Both the position numbers and the translations under genes were made by a program. Of a DNA stretch of 64,000 nucleotides, positions 9,901 to 18,149 are shown piece after piece. Source of the DNA: Symbiodinium sp. CCMP2592 (Eukaryota > Sar > Dinophyceae > Suessiales > Symbiodiniaceae); the NCBI GenBank assembly GCA_905221615.1, contig CAJNDT010001890.1, positions 1,728,602 to 1,792,601 on the forward strand. The letters run 5' to 3'. The notes under the pieces were generated by a model. The model had not been told where the DNA came from, ran no database searches, and saw only the letters and a list, made by a program, of their open reading frames with translations. Position 1 is the stretch's first letter; every line of letters starts with the position of its first letter.

Positions 9901-10796
9901 GAATTACGGACCCCCAAGGCAGAGTGCCAAGGGGTCAAAACAAGATCAAGGTTCCAGCCGAGCTTTTGCAGCCAGAGACTGAGGAGGAGAAAACTCTCAG
10001 AGCGTTGCGGGGAATGCTGCCATGCAGTCACAGGGCGGTGACGACTTCGAAGGTGGGCCGCCTCGCCAATCGGGCACGTATGGCGAGACCGGTGCCACAA
10101 GATCAGCCGTTCAACCCCCAGCACAACGATCGGAAGTTCAACAGCAAGACTACGACTGTCATGACCCAGCTGCTCATGGCTGTCCATGAGATCACAGTCC
10201 GAGAATGCGAGAAGAATAACGTGCCAGTGGATAGAAAGGACATGGCGTGGAATCACTTTCGGTCGAAGGGCTCGAAAACTGCGGTTGTCTGGGATCTGTT
10301 GTGTGACCAGAACGTGAAGGAGATTCCAAACAATTCTGAGCCTGGGGACTGGCACCTGTGGCTTCAGAGGGAAACTGGGGTGGCGGTCATTGAGCAGATT
10401 CTCCAGTGCATGTTCAATGTCACTCCGCCAAAACATGGCCGTGATAAAGTCAAGGGAAAAAATCTGACATACTGGCACTGGTTTGAGGCCTCCAGGACAC
10501 TCGTTGAGGTTTATACGACGGAAGATGTCATCTCAAAGGAAAAATTCAAGCCCAAAGACCTGCAGAGCTGGATTGTGCCTTTGTCCTGCAAGATTTGGGA
10601 TGCTTACAATTACACCATGCTTGTGTATTGTCAGAAGAAGCTGGAACAGAAGGCAAGGGGGGAAGACCTAGACGCGGTGAGCCAGATGGGTGATGATGTC
10701 CCGCCATCGGAAGATGAAGAGTATGTGGATGTTTACCAGACCACTGCGAACTTCGTTCCTGATTGGGGAGTAACTGCAGATGGCTTTCAGGATTGA
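6981..10796 (+). CDS. 1,271-aa protein with kinase-like catalytic loop and Pro-rich repeats
   Basis: The chosen start is the ATG just after the 28-bp motif repeats. Residues about 1-330 look globular. GDLHENN (276-282) followed by DCSG (310-313) matches the catalytic loop and metal-binding DFG position of kinase-fold enzymes of the APH/choline-kinase/ABC1 type. Two motif copies (GGRVP, KGRVP) sit exactly between them. Residues about 440-700 are Pro/Gly/Gln-rich with several tandem repeats, including units carrying GRVP. Then come LVGKGRP repeats, an acidic tract (about 850-960) and a globular C-terminus (about 1,040-1,240). Kinase activity is inferred only from motifs; the N-lobe is not clear. 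The mirrored copy at 29,072-32,894 is frameshifted. Confidence 0.7.
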   Translation: MTAPVHTSPLGQTFWANVRAGNITCEFYEQQLDGSLQMGPNYPWPIKKPLDYYVTAFGEVRLQFRVRGGKGFKQCKCEWKYVGHGMNRDSMIARIPQPWVIDILKLLRELRIPRSERQSAEVLKASEVAAEALRLVDSIPEDALDFNNRTDQVHLCVKLHRPLAKDEKECGNQFDWRFLQSRMFTTHWQSFPVPLAFDLKTLVTHASGVVAPRMRKSVIVTEAKGNGTTVGAFLNQRFSDPSKFPEKETMLILFKLFKFVLKLQMHTLRLEGSLLGDLHENNITVMGGRVPDHKGRVPVGAENLTFALVDCSGCLPISEVPAKKMKGHLNCFLSFWQIPSNHSATVSEYASQVWKKMLAAGEKFKTDYGPNKWRVGEMVSDLYKLCKNLEAKFQQGLDLMQQCQQMRVEATRAVMSRMQPQALAPPNPPPTPQCWDSTPPWDPPGSATAKAKGMKGGVPVEGRVPGKGKAIHHPDGTPPRGARPPLHKPPQQKARPPAPWQVPVRPLRNAGPLPDHPWQQEWEPLPPGRVQPDHPPPGRGPVQPDHPPPGKGPVQPAHPPPGHQQQQHRWGRTARMPVIQDEYDAWHDDEPNPEPNSRPRVPEPMGPPPAKQGRVPEPMGPPPAKQGRVPDPEPNPPPRVPEPMGPPPAKQGRVPEPMGPPPAKQPPAKRKFGDGQPVPVGSKPQFMSASAPAEMTEKQRMDEQDFAKELAEYADDTARGSNFVPQGRRAEPAWVAKAQGLKSKGDAVPIGKAAYFAQKGKPAGKGHKGRVPVEDNIPTDLVGKGRPALVPLVGKGRPNIPTHLVGKGRPGEAHPAFLRHMKTEKGGIWLDPKEEVEAEEEDTLVDVVVEEEEPVQDPSDDEMEFVEVMVQDEQPPLEMEAEPDPDRLDEDEGDSQATMVLGDHLREEQDEPMPSVPETRVTESEHDAVVAKVMNELEAMNVDPSPKAAANPKSATAPVPGEVKPFLEAEEDLGITDPQGRVPRGQNKIKVPAELLQPETEEEKTLRALRGMLPCSHRAVTTSKVGRLANRARMARPVPQDQPFNPQHNDRKFNSKTTTVMTQLLMAVHEITVRECEKNNVPVDRKDMAWNHFRSKGSKTAVVWDLLCDQNVKEIPNNSEPGDWHLWLQRETGVAVIEQILQCMFNVTPPKHGRDKVKGKNLTYWHWFEASRTLVEVYTTEDVISKEKFKPKDLQSWIVPLSCKIWDAYNYTMLVYCQKKLEQKARGEDLDAVSQMGDDVPPSEDEEYVDVYQTTANFVPDWGVTADGFQD
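8560..8672 (+). repeat. In-gene tandem repeat encoding Pro/Gly/Gln/His units
   Basis: Units of about 27-33 bp built around CATCCTCCTCCTGGCA encode repeated QPDHPPPG-type peptides. It lies in the low-complexity middle of the kinase-like protein. The right arm carries the same units with a few substitutions. Confidence 0.75.
8776..8976 (+). repeat. In-gene tandem repeat of about 42 bp fused to the motif
   Basis: Four units encode PEPMGPPPAKQ, three of them followed by the motif read as GRVP (8,817, 8,859, 8,934; spacings 42 and 75, both multiples of three). Degenerate motif copies AAGAGTGCC mark other unit borders (8,776, 8,893). The motif appears to have been amplified together with its host unit. 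In the right arm a G-run here has lost two bases, breaking the frame. Confidence 0.85.
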
Positions 10797-11506
10797 TCAG
10801 TGTCAATGATTGAGCTGAACGAGTAGGTTTATTAATTGTGTTGCCAAAACAAAGCCATCTAGTGGACCTCCTCTTCTTCATCCCATTCGTCCTTGGGCAC
10901 TGGGGACTTTCACAAGGCAGAGTGCCAGAGAGTTCTCGGTGTGACTAAGGCAGAGTGCCACCAAACAGTGTGGCCTGTTCAGATTCATTTTTGTGTCGCT
11001 GTCACTAGGCAGAGTGCCGGAAAGGCAGAGTGCCAATGTGAAATCGCATTTCTTGGGGCGTTTGAATGTTGTCACTTTTGCGGTCCGTCTGATCTGGCAC
11101 ATTTCAGCTTGCCGTTTTGGAAAACAAAGACGATGCCTATGCATACAGTCATGTCGGCAGTAACTCGATGGATTAATTACTGTGCCTGTGAATTGATTGG
11201 TTCAACCTTGGTTTCCTGTGACAGCCCCATAAAACCTTTCAGGTGCTGGCGTCCAAGGTGGTTGGCTACTATGGCAAGGCTGGAATGCATGATGCAAGTG
11301 ATTGTGAGTTGTGGAAGCTGAAACGCTTGCTATCTGGCCGTTGATGGGACCATGCCACGTAGTGTGTACGGACTCTAGTGACTAGTGAGTGGATGCGCAA
11401 GAATTTCTTGACCTGGCCGCAATCAACATATGTGTGTTCAAGATCGAGTCCCTTAGTGCTGCAGTGGTGCTTCCAGGCAGAGTGCCAGAGACAGTCGCCG
11501 AGAGCA
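10797..11506. other. Spacer with four motif copies and one possible terminal exon
   Basis: Motif copies at 10,916, 10,949, 11,008 and 11,024. The last pair is 16 bp apart, which argues against a continuous reading frame here. A possible exon lies at 11,243-11,344. It follows an acceptor-like CCTTTCAG, reads VLASKVVGYYGK and ends in TGA; no partner exon was found. Another motif copy (11,476) lies 30 bp before the next ATG. Confidence 0.4.
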
Positions 11507-11941
11507 ATGGGAAAGTCGAGGAAGAGCGCTCGTGTGAGTGATCAGATGATGTTCCCAATGCCGGGGGCAATGAACCCAGCAATGGGAATGAACAACCCAC
11601 TGGCCATGATGAACCCTTTCATGTTGCAACAGCAGCAACAGATGCAGCAGCAGCAACAGATGCAGCAAATGCAGCAGATGCAGCAAATGCAGCAACAGCA
11701 GCAGATGGCTGCTGTGGGTGAATCAAGGCAGAGTGCCAACGACTCCTCCTCGTCGGAATCAGAAGACCAAGAAGTGAGGAGGATTCGTAAGGAAACCAAG
11801 AAGAACAGAGCAAGGCAAGCAGCAACGATCGGGATTGATCGGCTGGCAACGTCCACTACCGATGCAGATGCAATCCCGAGAAGCGCCACGACATTGCGTT
11901 CGATCCCTCTGGCTGCTTGTCAATCAACAGAGTATCCCTAA
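11507..11941 (+). CDS. Met/Gln-rich low-complexity protein or first exon of the RING gene
   Basis: The ATG gives MGKSRKSARVSDQ, then a Met/Pro/Asn stretch, then a Gln/Met tract at residues about 43-70 (CAGCAR and ATG codons), a motif read as RQSA (11,727) and a Ser/Glu patch SSSSESED. After that the frame stays open to 11,941 but looks less coding-like. A GT donor at 11,774 (GAA|GTGAGG) and an acceptor at 11,999-12,001 (CTGAG|GTGAAG) would join it in phase 0 to the following reading frame. It may therefore be exon 1 of the RING gene. The Gln/Met tract resembles disordered transcription- or RNA-associated proteins, but no domain supports a specific role. Confidence 0.45.
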   Translation: MGKSRKSARVSDQMMFPMPGAMNPAMGMNNPLAMMNPFMLQQQQQMQQQQQMQQMQQMQQMQQQQQMAAVGESRQSANDSSSSESEDQEVRRIRKETKKNRARQAATIGIDRLATSTTDADAIPRSATTLRSIPLAACQSTEYP

Positions 11942-12001
11942 GGTCAGCAATGATCCCTGAACCCTCCCCCCACAAAGCCTAGATAAGCCTTACTGACTGA
12001 G

Positions 12002-13625
12002 GTGAAGGTGAAAGCTCTGCTCGAGCGAGTTCATAGTGCATGGGATGCTGCGGTCACGGCTGACCTGCCACAACAAACAGCGCTGCAACTGCTCTTCATA
12101 TTGACCAATCTGAAGCCGACCACAAAGGTCAGTGAACTCAGGGTCGATATGAAATACAGCTTGCTTGGTCAGCGATGTGAGAATGCCCATAGGCGTCAAT
12201 CCGTCTGCGATAGCAGCAGTTGGAACCGCATAGCCAAACCGGTTCTGGGACTGGGGGTGAATATGTCTGAGCATTCTGTTGACAGGGTTGCCTTGGAGTG
12301 TGGATGGCAGTCCACATGGATGACCGAGGATGTCACGACCTATGCCAGGCGTAGAGCGAGAGCAAGGCAGTCCACTGAGACGCAGGGACGTCTCAGTTTC
12401 AATCCGAGTCCTGCTCCAGCTGCCCCGCCAACGGTTCCGCCGTCGGAAGGCAGAGTGCCAGACGTGGTCCGTTCTGGTCCTTTGCCAACGACTGCTCCTA
12501 GTTCCAATCCAAGCCAGGCTGTGGGTCGCAGCCCGGCTGGGGAACAAGGCAGAGTGCCGATTCAACAGCCGCCTGCCTCCCCTCATGCCGTTCCGGGTTC
12601 CAATGCAAGCCAGGCAACCGAAGGCAGCCAGGCTGCAGGAAGTGAACAAGACAGAGTGCCGAGGGTTGTGGAAGGCAGAGTGCCAGTTGATGGGAATGCT
12701 CCTGCCATGGATGACGATGGTCTAGCGCCGGCAGAGGCAGAGATCAGGCCCGATCAGGAGATCGTCATGCCTCCTGCAGAAGTGACCACTGCACCTCAAA
12801 CAGTTGAGTTGCCAGAGCCAGACACCTCCACGAACAGTGACTCGACAGCCGGTGCTGACGTGAATGCCGTTGTGCCCTTTGCGACACCCAAGTCGAAAGC
12901 CAAAGCAAAAGCCAAGGGCAAGTCGAAAGCCAAGGCCAAGTCCAAGGCCAGGGCGACGGCACCAAACACAGAGTCGCAGGACGAGGTCGCAGTCGAGGTC
13001 GATGATGAGGTCATGGCCGAGGCCGGGGCCGAGGTCGAGGCCGGGGCCGAGGTCGAGGCCGAGGTCGAGCGCGAGGCCGACGACAGTGCCTTCTTTGAGG
13101 AGGAGGAGGAGGATGCTCCGAATGAGTCGAGCAGACCTGCGAACCGGTGGAACCAGGACCTCTGTGTCATTTGCCATTCGGAGATGCACCCGGGCCAGGC
13201 AGGCTGGTTTCGTTTGCCTTTGGTTAATGAACCATTGATAGTGGTGCCTGTCCTGTTTGTACATTCCACTAATCCTCAGAACAGTACCTCTCACATGACG
13301 TGTCTTTTTCTGTTGCTTCCCTGGAATGCAGGCATTGGAAGCGCTATCGTGTGGCCACCTCTTTCACAGCGAATGTATCAATCGATACTGTGAGTCGACC
13401 GGGCGGAACAAGGCCACCGCTTGCCCTCTCAAGTGTGCGAGCTCAGCCTCTATGGCAAGGTTCTTTTTGGGTCCGAGGGGGTCCACGGGAAGCAATGCCC
13501 CTGTTCCTGTCGAAGATGATGCTAATGATGTGGACGCAATCGTTCAGGAAATACAAGCTCAACTCGTTGACGACCGCACTCGTGAAGAGGAAGCTCCTGA
13601 GGTCAACGACCCCGTGGTGGACTGA
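12002..13625 (+). CDS. RING-H2 finger protein, putative E3 ubiquitin ligase, split by a GC-AG intron
   Basis: Exons 12,002-13,198 and 13,332-13,625 give about 496 aa; the true N-terminus may lie upstream. Residues 1-120 look folded. Residues 130-385 are disordered, Pro/Ala/Glu-rich, with motif copies read as GRVP (12,449, 12,548, 12,674), a KAKAKGKSKAKAKSKA tract and acidic repeats. The RING ligands are Cys388, Cys391, then across the intron Cys406, His408, His411, Cys414, Cys430 and Cys434. The last pair is C-x3-C rather than the usual C-x2-C. Splicing CAG|GCAGGC to TGCAG|GCATTG gives HPGQ-ALEALSCGH in frame. Family role: bringing an E2-ubiquitin conjugate to a substrate. The mirrored copy at 26,240-27,866 is intact with one extra Glu. 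Confidence 0.75.
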
Positions 13626-15101
13626 TTGCGTCGACAAGGTGGCTCGGTAACAAGGCAGAGTGCCACAATAACTGGCTCATGTGTATGTGTTGTCGGTGAT
13701 GTGGCCTCGAGTCTTATTAATTTTGGAGGTGTGGCAATGCCATTGTCACAGACATGTTTCTGAAGGCGGAGTGCCATGGGTTGTAACATGTGTTCCATGA
13801 TCATTATGTATTGACATGATTGTGTTGCCTTGTGTTGCATTATGCCATCAGGAATGTATGTCTCTTTGTAATCCCAGGCGGTCTGTCGATTTCACAAGGA
13901 TACTGCAGATGCCTGTGGACAAATCCGCGCCAAAGGCAGGATCCAACCTGTCCTAGAACACCAGTTGGGAGGGACCCAACAAAGGACCACGGAAGTCTGC
14001 AATGGGGTGCATCCGTGTTTAAAAAAACATATGGCCTTTGAAGGGACACCATCCCCATACCGCCCCACAGGCCCTGCAAAATCTTAGAAGACATTTGTGA
14101 CACTTGTGGCATGCCCCGGAAAAATCTTATTGAATCTTATTGAATCTTATTGAATCTTATTGAATCTTATTGAATCTTATTGAATCTTATTGAATCTTAT
14201 TGGTCCATCATTTTTAAAAGGGACACGACTCCAGATCGCCCCAAAAAATCTTATTGAATCTTATTGAATCTTAGAAGACATTTGTACAATTGTGGCCTAC
14301 CCCGAAAAAATCTTATTGAATCTTATTGAATCTTATTGAATCTTATTGAATCTTATTGAATCTTATTGAATCTTATCGGTTTTACAAGGGACACAGCCTC
14401 CAGCTCGCCCAAAAAATCTTATTGAATCTTAGAAGACATTTGCAGGATTGTGGACTACCCGAAAAAATCTTATTGAATCTTAGTGTTCGGGCCATCACGT
14501 TTTGAAGGCACACCGACCCTGTACCAGACAATTGCACACATGTAGCATCCCCTCCCAAAAGTCTTGTTGGAGCTTATTGAATCTTGGGAGCTAGTTATAC
14601 AATATCGAATCCCATTGAATCGGCACAGTCCAGCTAACCCAACCAAATCCCTACGAGTAGTAACACATCTTATGATTAAGCATAAACTAGGTGGCACTCT
14701 GCCTTGAAGTACCTTTAAACCATGGACCTCCTTAAAACCTAAAACCCTGAAGCTCTTTTAAACCCTAAACCGTTACTGTGTGTGGTAAGTTTACACATAG
14801 ACCTAGGTATATGTATAACATACATACATACATATAGATATATGTATGGATTATATGCATACACTTATTATTGGGCATACTGCTTTCGAACATTAAACTA
14901 CATCATCTATTAATAGCACTCTGTCTTCAAATATGTGTTAATCTAATGATCATGTGCATAAATGCTTGTGTCGTCCAGTGGAACCTATTGCATGTGGTAT
15001 TGAAACGGACATGACAATCAACTTCTAGTACCTGTTCGTACTATCCAACACATATAGTTGCTTGCAGCTTGTTGGATCAAAGATATTTAAAGTTAAGCAC
15101 C
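13626..15101. other. Long spacer with 10-bp tandem repeats and one reverse-oriented motif copy
   Basis: A motif copy at 13,654 is followed by a degenerate one at 13,762. A large 10-bp tandem repeat zone occupies 14,124-14,480. At 14,693 the motif appears as GGCACTCTGCC, the only minus-oriented copy in the left arm. Next to it are CCTAAACCC-like telomeric words and, at 14,915, a degenerate copy of the same orientation. A TA-rich stretch lies at 14,805-14,870. No gene is seen. Confidence 0.6.
14124..14480 (+). repeat. Three blocks of a 10-bp tandem repeat (TTGAATCTTA)
   Basis: Blocks of about seven, two and six copies, plus shorter ones, are separated by similar spacers containing AGAAGACATTTG and CCCGAAAAAATC. 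Copy numbers differ between the palindrome arms: the first long block has seven units here and six in the mirror; the second has six here and seven in the mirror. This is a length-variable marker for testing whether the arms are real and distinct. Confidence 0.9.
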
Positions 15102-16112
15102 ATGGCACCGAAACCGAAGGCCAAACCGGCAGCAGCGGGGAGGATCGGCGGGGTGAGGACTCCGAAGCGACGGCCTCGTAGAGTGCCGCCAACCGGTGTG
15201 AATGGCATTGGTGAAGAAGGTGGTGGGGCGGAAGGCAGAGTGCCAGGGCCACAAATGGGTCCGCCGCCACCAACGCCTGTGAATCGGCCACCTTACCCAC
15301 CTGGCCCAAGACCTCCCGCCCCTGCGCGACATGAGTTTGAGATTGCCCAAGCTGTGGCAGAAGCGTTGGACATTATGGAGACCCCGATCATGATCAACTT
15401 CGAGCCGGATGTGGTTACTGTTAGGGAGGGCCGCATTGTTCTGGTCACCCTTGAGAACTTGACCCCTGAAGAGATGCAACGTCGGCAGTTGGGACGGCGA
15501 ATTTGTGCCATGTGTTTCAATGCTCCAGACAACCCGCCGCCACCAATAGTGCCGCCAAGGCCGATGCCTGAAAATGGCTATCCTGGCCCTAACAATAATG
15601 CCAACAGTGGAGCTACTGAAGGCAGAGTGCCAGAAGGCAGAGTGCCGGAAGGCAGAGTGCCAGATGAGTTCGAAAGTGGAGTTCGTGGTCAAATGTTTTT
15701 TCGTTTGGAATCTCGCCCGGATGCCTGGTTGACTGGGCCAGCTCGTGCCGAAGGTGAGATTCACGCCTCAGACTCAGATGTGATTGAGGAAGGTGTTCGA
15801 GATGTTCGTCTTGGTGAGCTTGGAGGGCGGGGTCGTTTGGGTATTGATTATGGGCACATCTCAGAAGAAGACCCGGACTGGAGTCAGCGCGGCTCAGCGG
15901 ATGATGGAGCCCCCTCAGATGTGGAGGAAGGTGAGGAGTCAGACAATGAGGAGATGGACGCACTGGACGAAGCTCAGTCGTCCCCAGACTCAAATCAGTA
16001 TGATTCTGCAGGTGAAGGCAGAGGATTTCGCATTCGTGGTCGTCGATCGGGGTATATCTCCTCAGAACCACCCTCCGACTGTGAGCCACCTGAAGATTTC
16101 TGGTGGCCCTAA
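15102..16112 (+). CDS. Acidic Pro-rich orphan protein with triple E-G-R-V-P (336 aa)
   Basis: The ATG gives MAPKPKAKPAAAG, a basic Lys/Ala/Pro start followed by RRPRRVPP and a Pro-rich linker. Residues about 85-150 look folded (EIAQAVAEALDIMETP, VREGRIVLVTLENL, CAMCF). Three tandem 15-bp motif copies (15,621, 15,636, 15,651) encode EGRVP three times. The C-terminal 130 residues are Asp/Glu/Ser-rich. No known family is recognised. The mirrored copy at 23,753-24,763 stays open with eight amino-acid changes, six of them explained by C-to-A or G-to-T substitutions. One changes a motif copy from RVP to RGP. Confidence 0.6.
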   Translation: MAPKPKAKPAAAGRIGGVRTPKRRPRRVPPTGVNGIGEEGGGAEGRVPGPQMGPPPPTPVNRPPYPPGPRPPAPARHEFEIAQAVAEALDIMETPIMINFEPDVVTVREGRIVLVTLENLTPEEMQRRQLGRRICAMCFNAPDNPPPPIVPPRPMPENGYPGPNNNANSGATEGRVPEGRVPEGRVPDEFESGVRGQMFFRLESRPDAWLTGPARAEGEIHASDSDVIEEGVRDVRLGELGGRGRLGIDYGHISEEDPDWSQRGSADDGAPSDVEEGEESDNEEMDALDEAQSSPDSNQYDSAGEGRGFRIRGRRSGYISSEPPSDCEPPEDFWWP

Positions 16113-16519
16113 GGTTGATGTCTTTCAATGACAGCTTGGAAACTTTACAGAAGGCAGAGTGCCAAGAATGCTTGTGTCTGCCACCTCGGTGGCCTCGGAA
16201 TCGTCGAGGACGATGGATGGACTGCTGTGTGCGGTACCAGAAAAACGAGAATCGAGTGAGGGTCTGGCAGTGCTGTATTTGATTACTTGAGCATGAAGTC
16301 ATGGTCTGCAACAACTATGCCACATGTGAATTTCAACGAGTGATTGCATCATGTCTGTCTCATCCTTGTGTTGTGATGGATCAATCGACTCACAAGTGTG
16401 TCAACTGCTGAATGTGCTGGTTCACAATTACGTTGTTAATTCGAACACCCTTGAGGTTAAGGTGTTACACTTTCTTGCGGATAGGACAGAGTGCCATGCA
16501 GAGTGCAATTCGGAGTGCC
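16113..16519. other. Spacer with degenerate motif copies before the methyltransferase-like gene
   Basis: One exact motif copy (16,153). Three decayed copies (ACAGAGTGCC, GCAGAGTGCA, CGGAGTGCC) lie between 16,485 and 16,520, directly before the ATG chosen for the next gene. No other feature is seen. Confidence 0.55.
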
Positions 16520-17569
16520 ATGTCTGCAGCAGCAGATGACCCGGCTGAAACAAGAAGAAGACTGTTAGCAGACATTCGGCGGCAGTTTGATGCAAACATC
16601 GCACTGGAGAAGAGATTCTTGGCCATTTCGAGAGGACAGGATGTTCTGCGCCTTTGCGAAGTTGACCCGTCGCTTCTGGAGTTCCATAATGAAGGTCCTT
16701 ATGAAGTTCTGCCTGAGTGCAACTATGATGTGATTCTTGAAGCCAGTGGGTTTTCCTGGATGATATCAATCTGGCAACAAATGTTATCAGAAACTTTTCC
16801 CATCATGACTTCGTGGCCATGGAAGAAACAGATGAGATTCCTCATCAACTTTTGTCATTGGAAGCGGAACATAAGGCAGAGTGCCAGGTTCCACTTCCTG
16901 GAGATCTTTGCAGGGCAGGGCAACCTCAGTCGGGAGATGCTCCGTGCTGGCTGGCAGGGGCTAGCCTTGGACATCAGGTACGGCACAGATCATGATATTC
17001 TTTCTGTGAGAGGACTTCGCCTGGCTGTCAATGCTGTGTGTCAAACACACAAACACGGCCTGTTGTGGTTTGGAACTCCATGCTCTTCCTTCGTCCAACT
17101 CTGTAAATACAGTACTGGAAGGTCCATTGCCAATGACTGGATGGGAGAACCTGAGCGATCGCTGGCATGCCAAGAAGGCAATCGTTTCATGTATGTGACG
17201 CTGCTGTTGACTTTGCTCGCGGCTTTGAATGACAACCGGTTTGTGATCGAGCAGCCTTGCTCCAGCATGCTGTTCGACATTCCACTCGTCGATCGTGTCA
17301 TGGGAATGATCCAGGCTATGAAGGTCAAAACCTATGGTGGTGCCTTCGGCCAGCCCATCCTGAAACCGCTTCAACTGTGGAGCAACTGTCAGCACATCAA
17401 TGGTATGCGGCGCAGCTATCCTTCCCATGTCAGAGGAAGTGCTGGTTGCGTTGATCGAGATGGTGAGAAGTTCACCGGTCGTCCTGAAGATCTTCAGGTG
17501 TCAGAGGAGTACACCCCGGAGTTCGGCAAGGCTGTGGCCTTTCATATGATGAGGGATGTCCCAACATGA
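16520..17569 (+). CDS. Cytosine-5-DNA-methyltransferase-like protein (349 aa)
   Basis: The start chosen is the ATG in GCCATGTCTGCAGC, after three decayed motif copies; the frame is open 36 codons further upstream. HFLEIFAGQGNLS (125-137) fits the SAM-binding motif I of class I methyltransferases. LALDIRYG supplies the acidic residue after strand 2. FGTPCSSF with Cys188 fits the catalytic Pro-Cys of C5 methyltransferases. IEQPCSS (Cys247) sits where motif VI would be, but lacks the usual Glu-Asn-Val. A motif copy (RQSA) ends three residues before motif I. It is short, with no clear target-recognition domain, so activity is uncertain. The mirrored copy at 22,297-23,345 is frameshifted. Confidence 0.6.
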   Translation: MSAAADDPAETRRRLLADIRRQFDANIALEKRFLAISRGQDVLRLCEVDPSLLEFHNEGPYEVLPECNYDVILEASGFSWMISIWQQMLSETFPIMTSWPWKKQMRFLINFCHWKRNIRQSARFHFLEIFAGQGNLSREMLRAGWQGLALDIRYGTDHDILSVRGLRLAVNAVCQTHKHGLLWFGTPCSSFVQLCKYSTGRSIANDWMGEPERSLACQEGNRFMYVTLLLTLLAALNDNRFVIEQPCSSMLFDIPLVDRVMGMIQAMKVKTYGGAFGQPILKPLQLWSNCQHINGMRRSYPSHVRGSAGCVDRDGEKFTGRPEDLQVSEEYTPEFGKAVAFHMMRDVPT

Positions 17570-18149
17570 ATTGTAGCTGAAGGCAGAGTGCCAATAAGGC
17601 AGAGTGCCATAATTCTCTAGAGTTAAATGAGCTTGCTTCATCTTTCGACATTCTGTCTTGTTGGTATTCTGCTTTCCAATGTTGGGACTGGGTTGAGCCC
17701 TGGACCCCGTCCGTTCCCTCCACGAGGTGCCGAGGAAAATCCTCGCCGCCTCGTGGAAGGATCTGAGTGATCCGAGCTGGTGCAGCTGTGCAATGAAAAT
17801 GTAGAGAGCTTCAGTCACTCCGTGATCAGATGTGTTTGTCGGTATTGTCTCAGTTCGTATGCTGCTGTCGTGCAGGTGGCAATGACCTGGCTGGTGTCTC
17901 GACCTCCAGTTGCAGGCATCGGTGGCCTGTGTTAATCATTCCATGTGGTTGTCAGTTCAGTGCCATCTGCGATAGTTTCCTGTCTCAAGTTCGAGTGACA
18001 TGATGTGGCTGCTGACATGTCATCGTGAGTCTTTGGGTTGATTTCTTAAGAATTCAATGTGTTGTGAACTGGGGCTTGTTACACAAGTGCAGGTGTGTGT
18101 CAGTATTTAGTAAGATTCAAGTACAGTGTTGCTTTGGAGGATTTCGGTG
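17570..18149. other. Spacer with two motif copies and a possible small hairpin
   Basis: Motif copies at 17,582 and 17,598 are 16 bp apart, which fits non-coding DNA. Near 17,722-17,756 CCACGAGGTGCCGAGG and CCGCCTCGTGG form an imperfect inverted repeat, possibly a hairpin or terminator-like structure. A splice-acceptor-like TACAG ends at 18,126. The final 280 bp may hold an intron. Confidence 0.4.

Noticed and set aside
10893-11321. A 142-codon open frame containing four motif copies
   Set aside because: Two of its motif copies are 16 bp apart, which breaks the frame rule seen in credible genes, and it mixes KAEC and RQSA readings. The composition is Cys/His-rich and irregular. I treat it as spacer with at most one small exon at its end.
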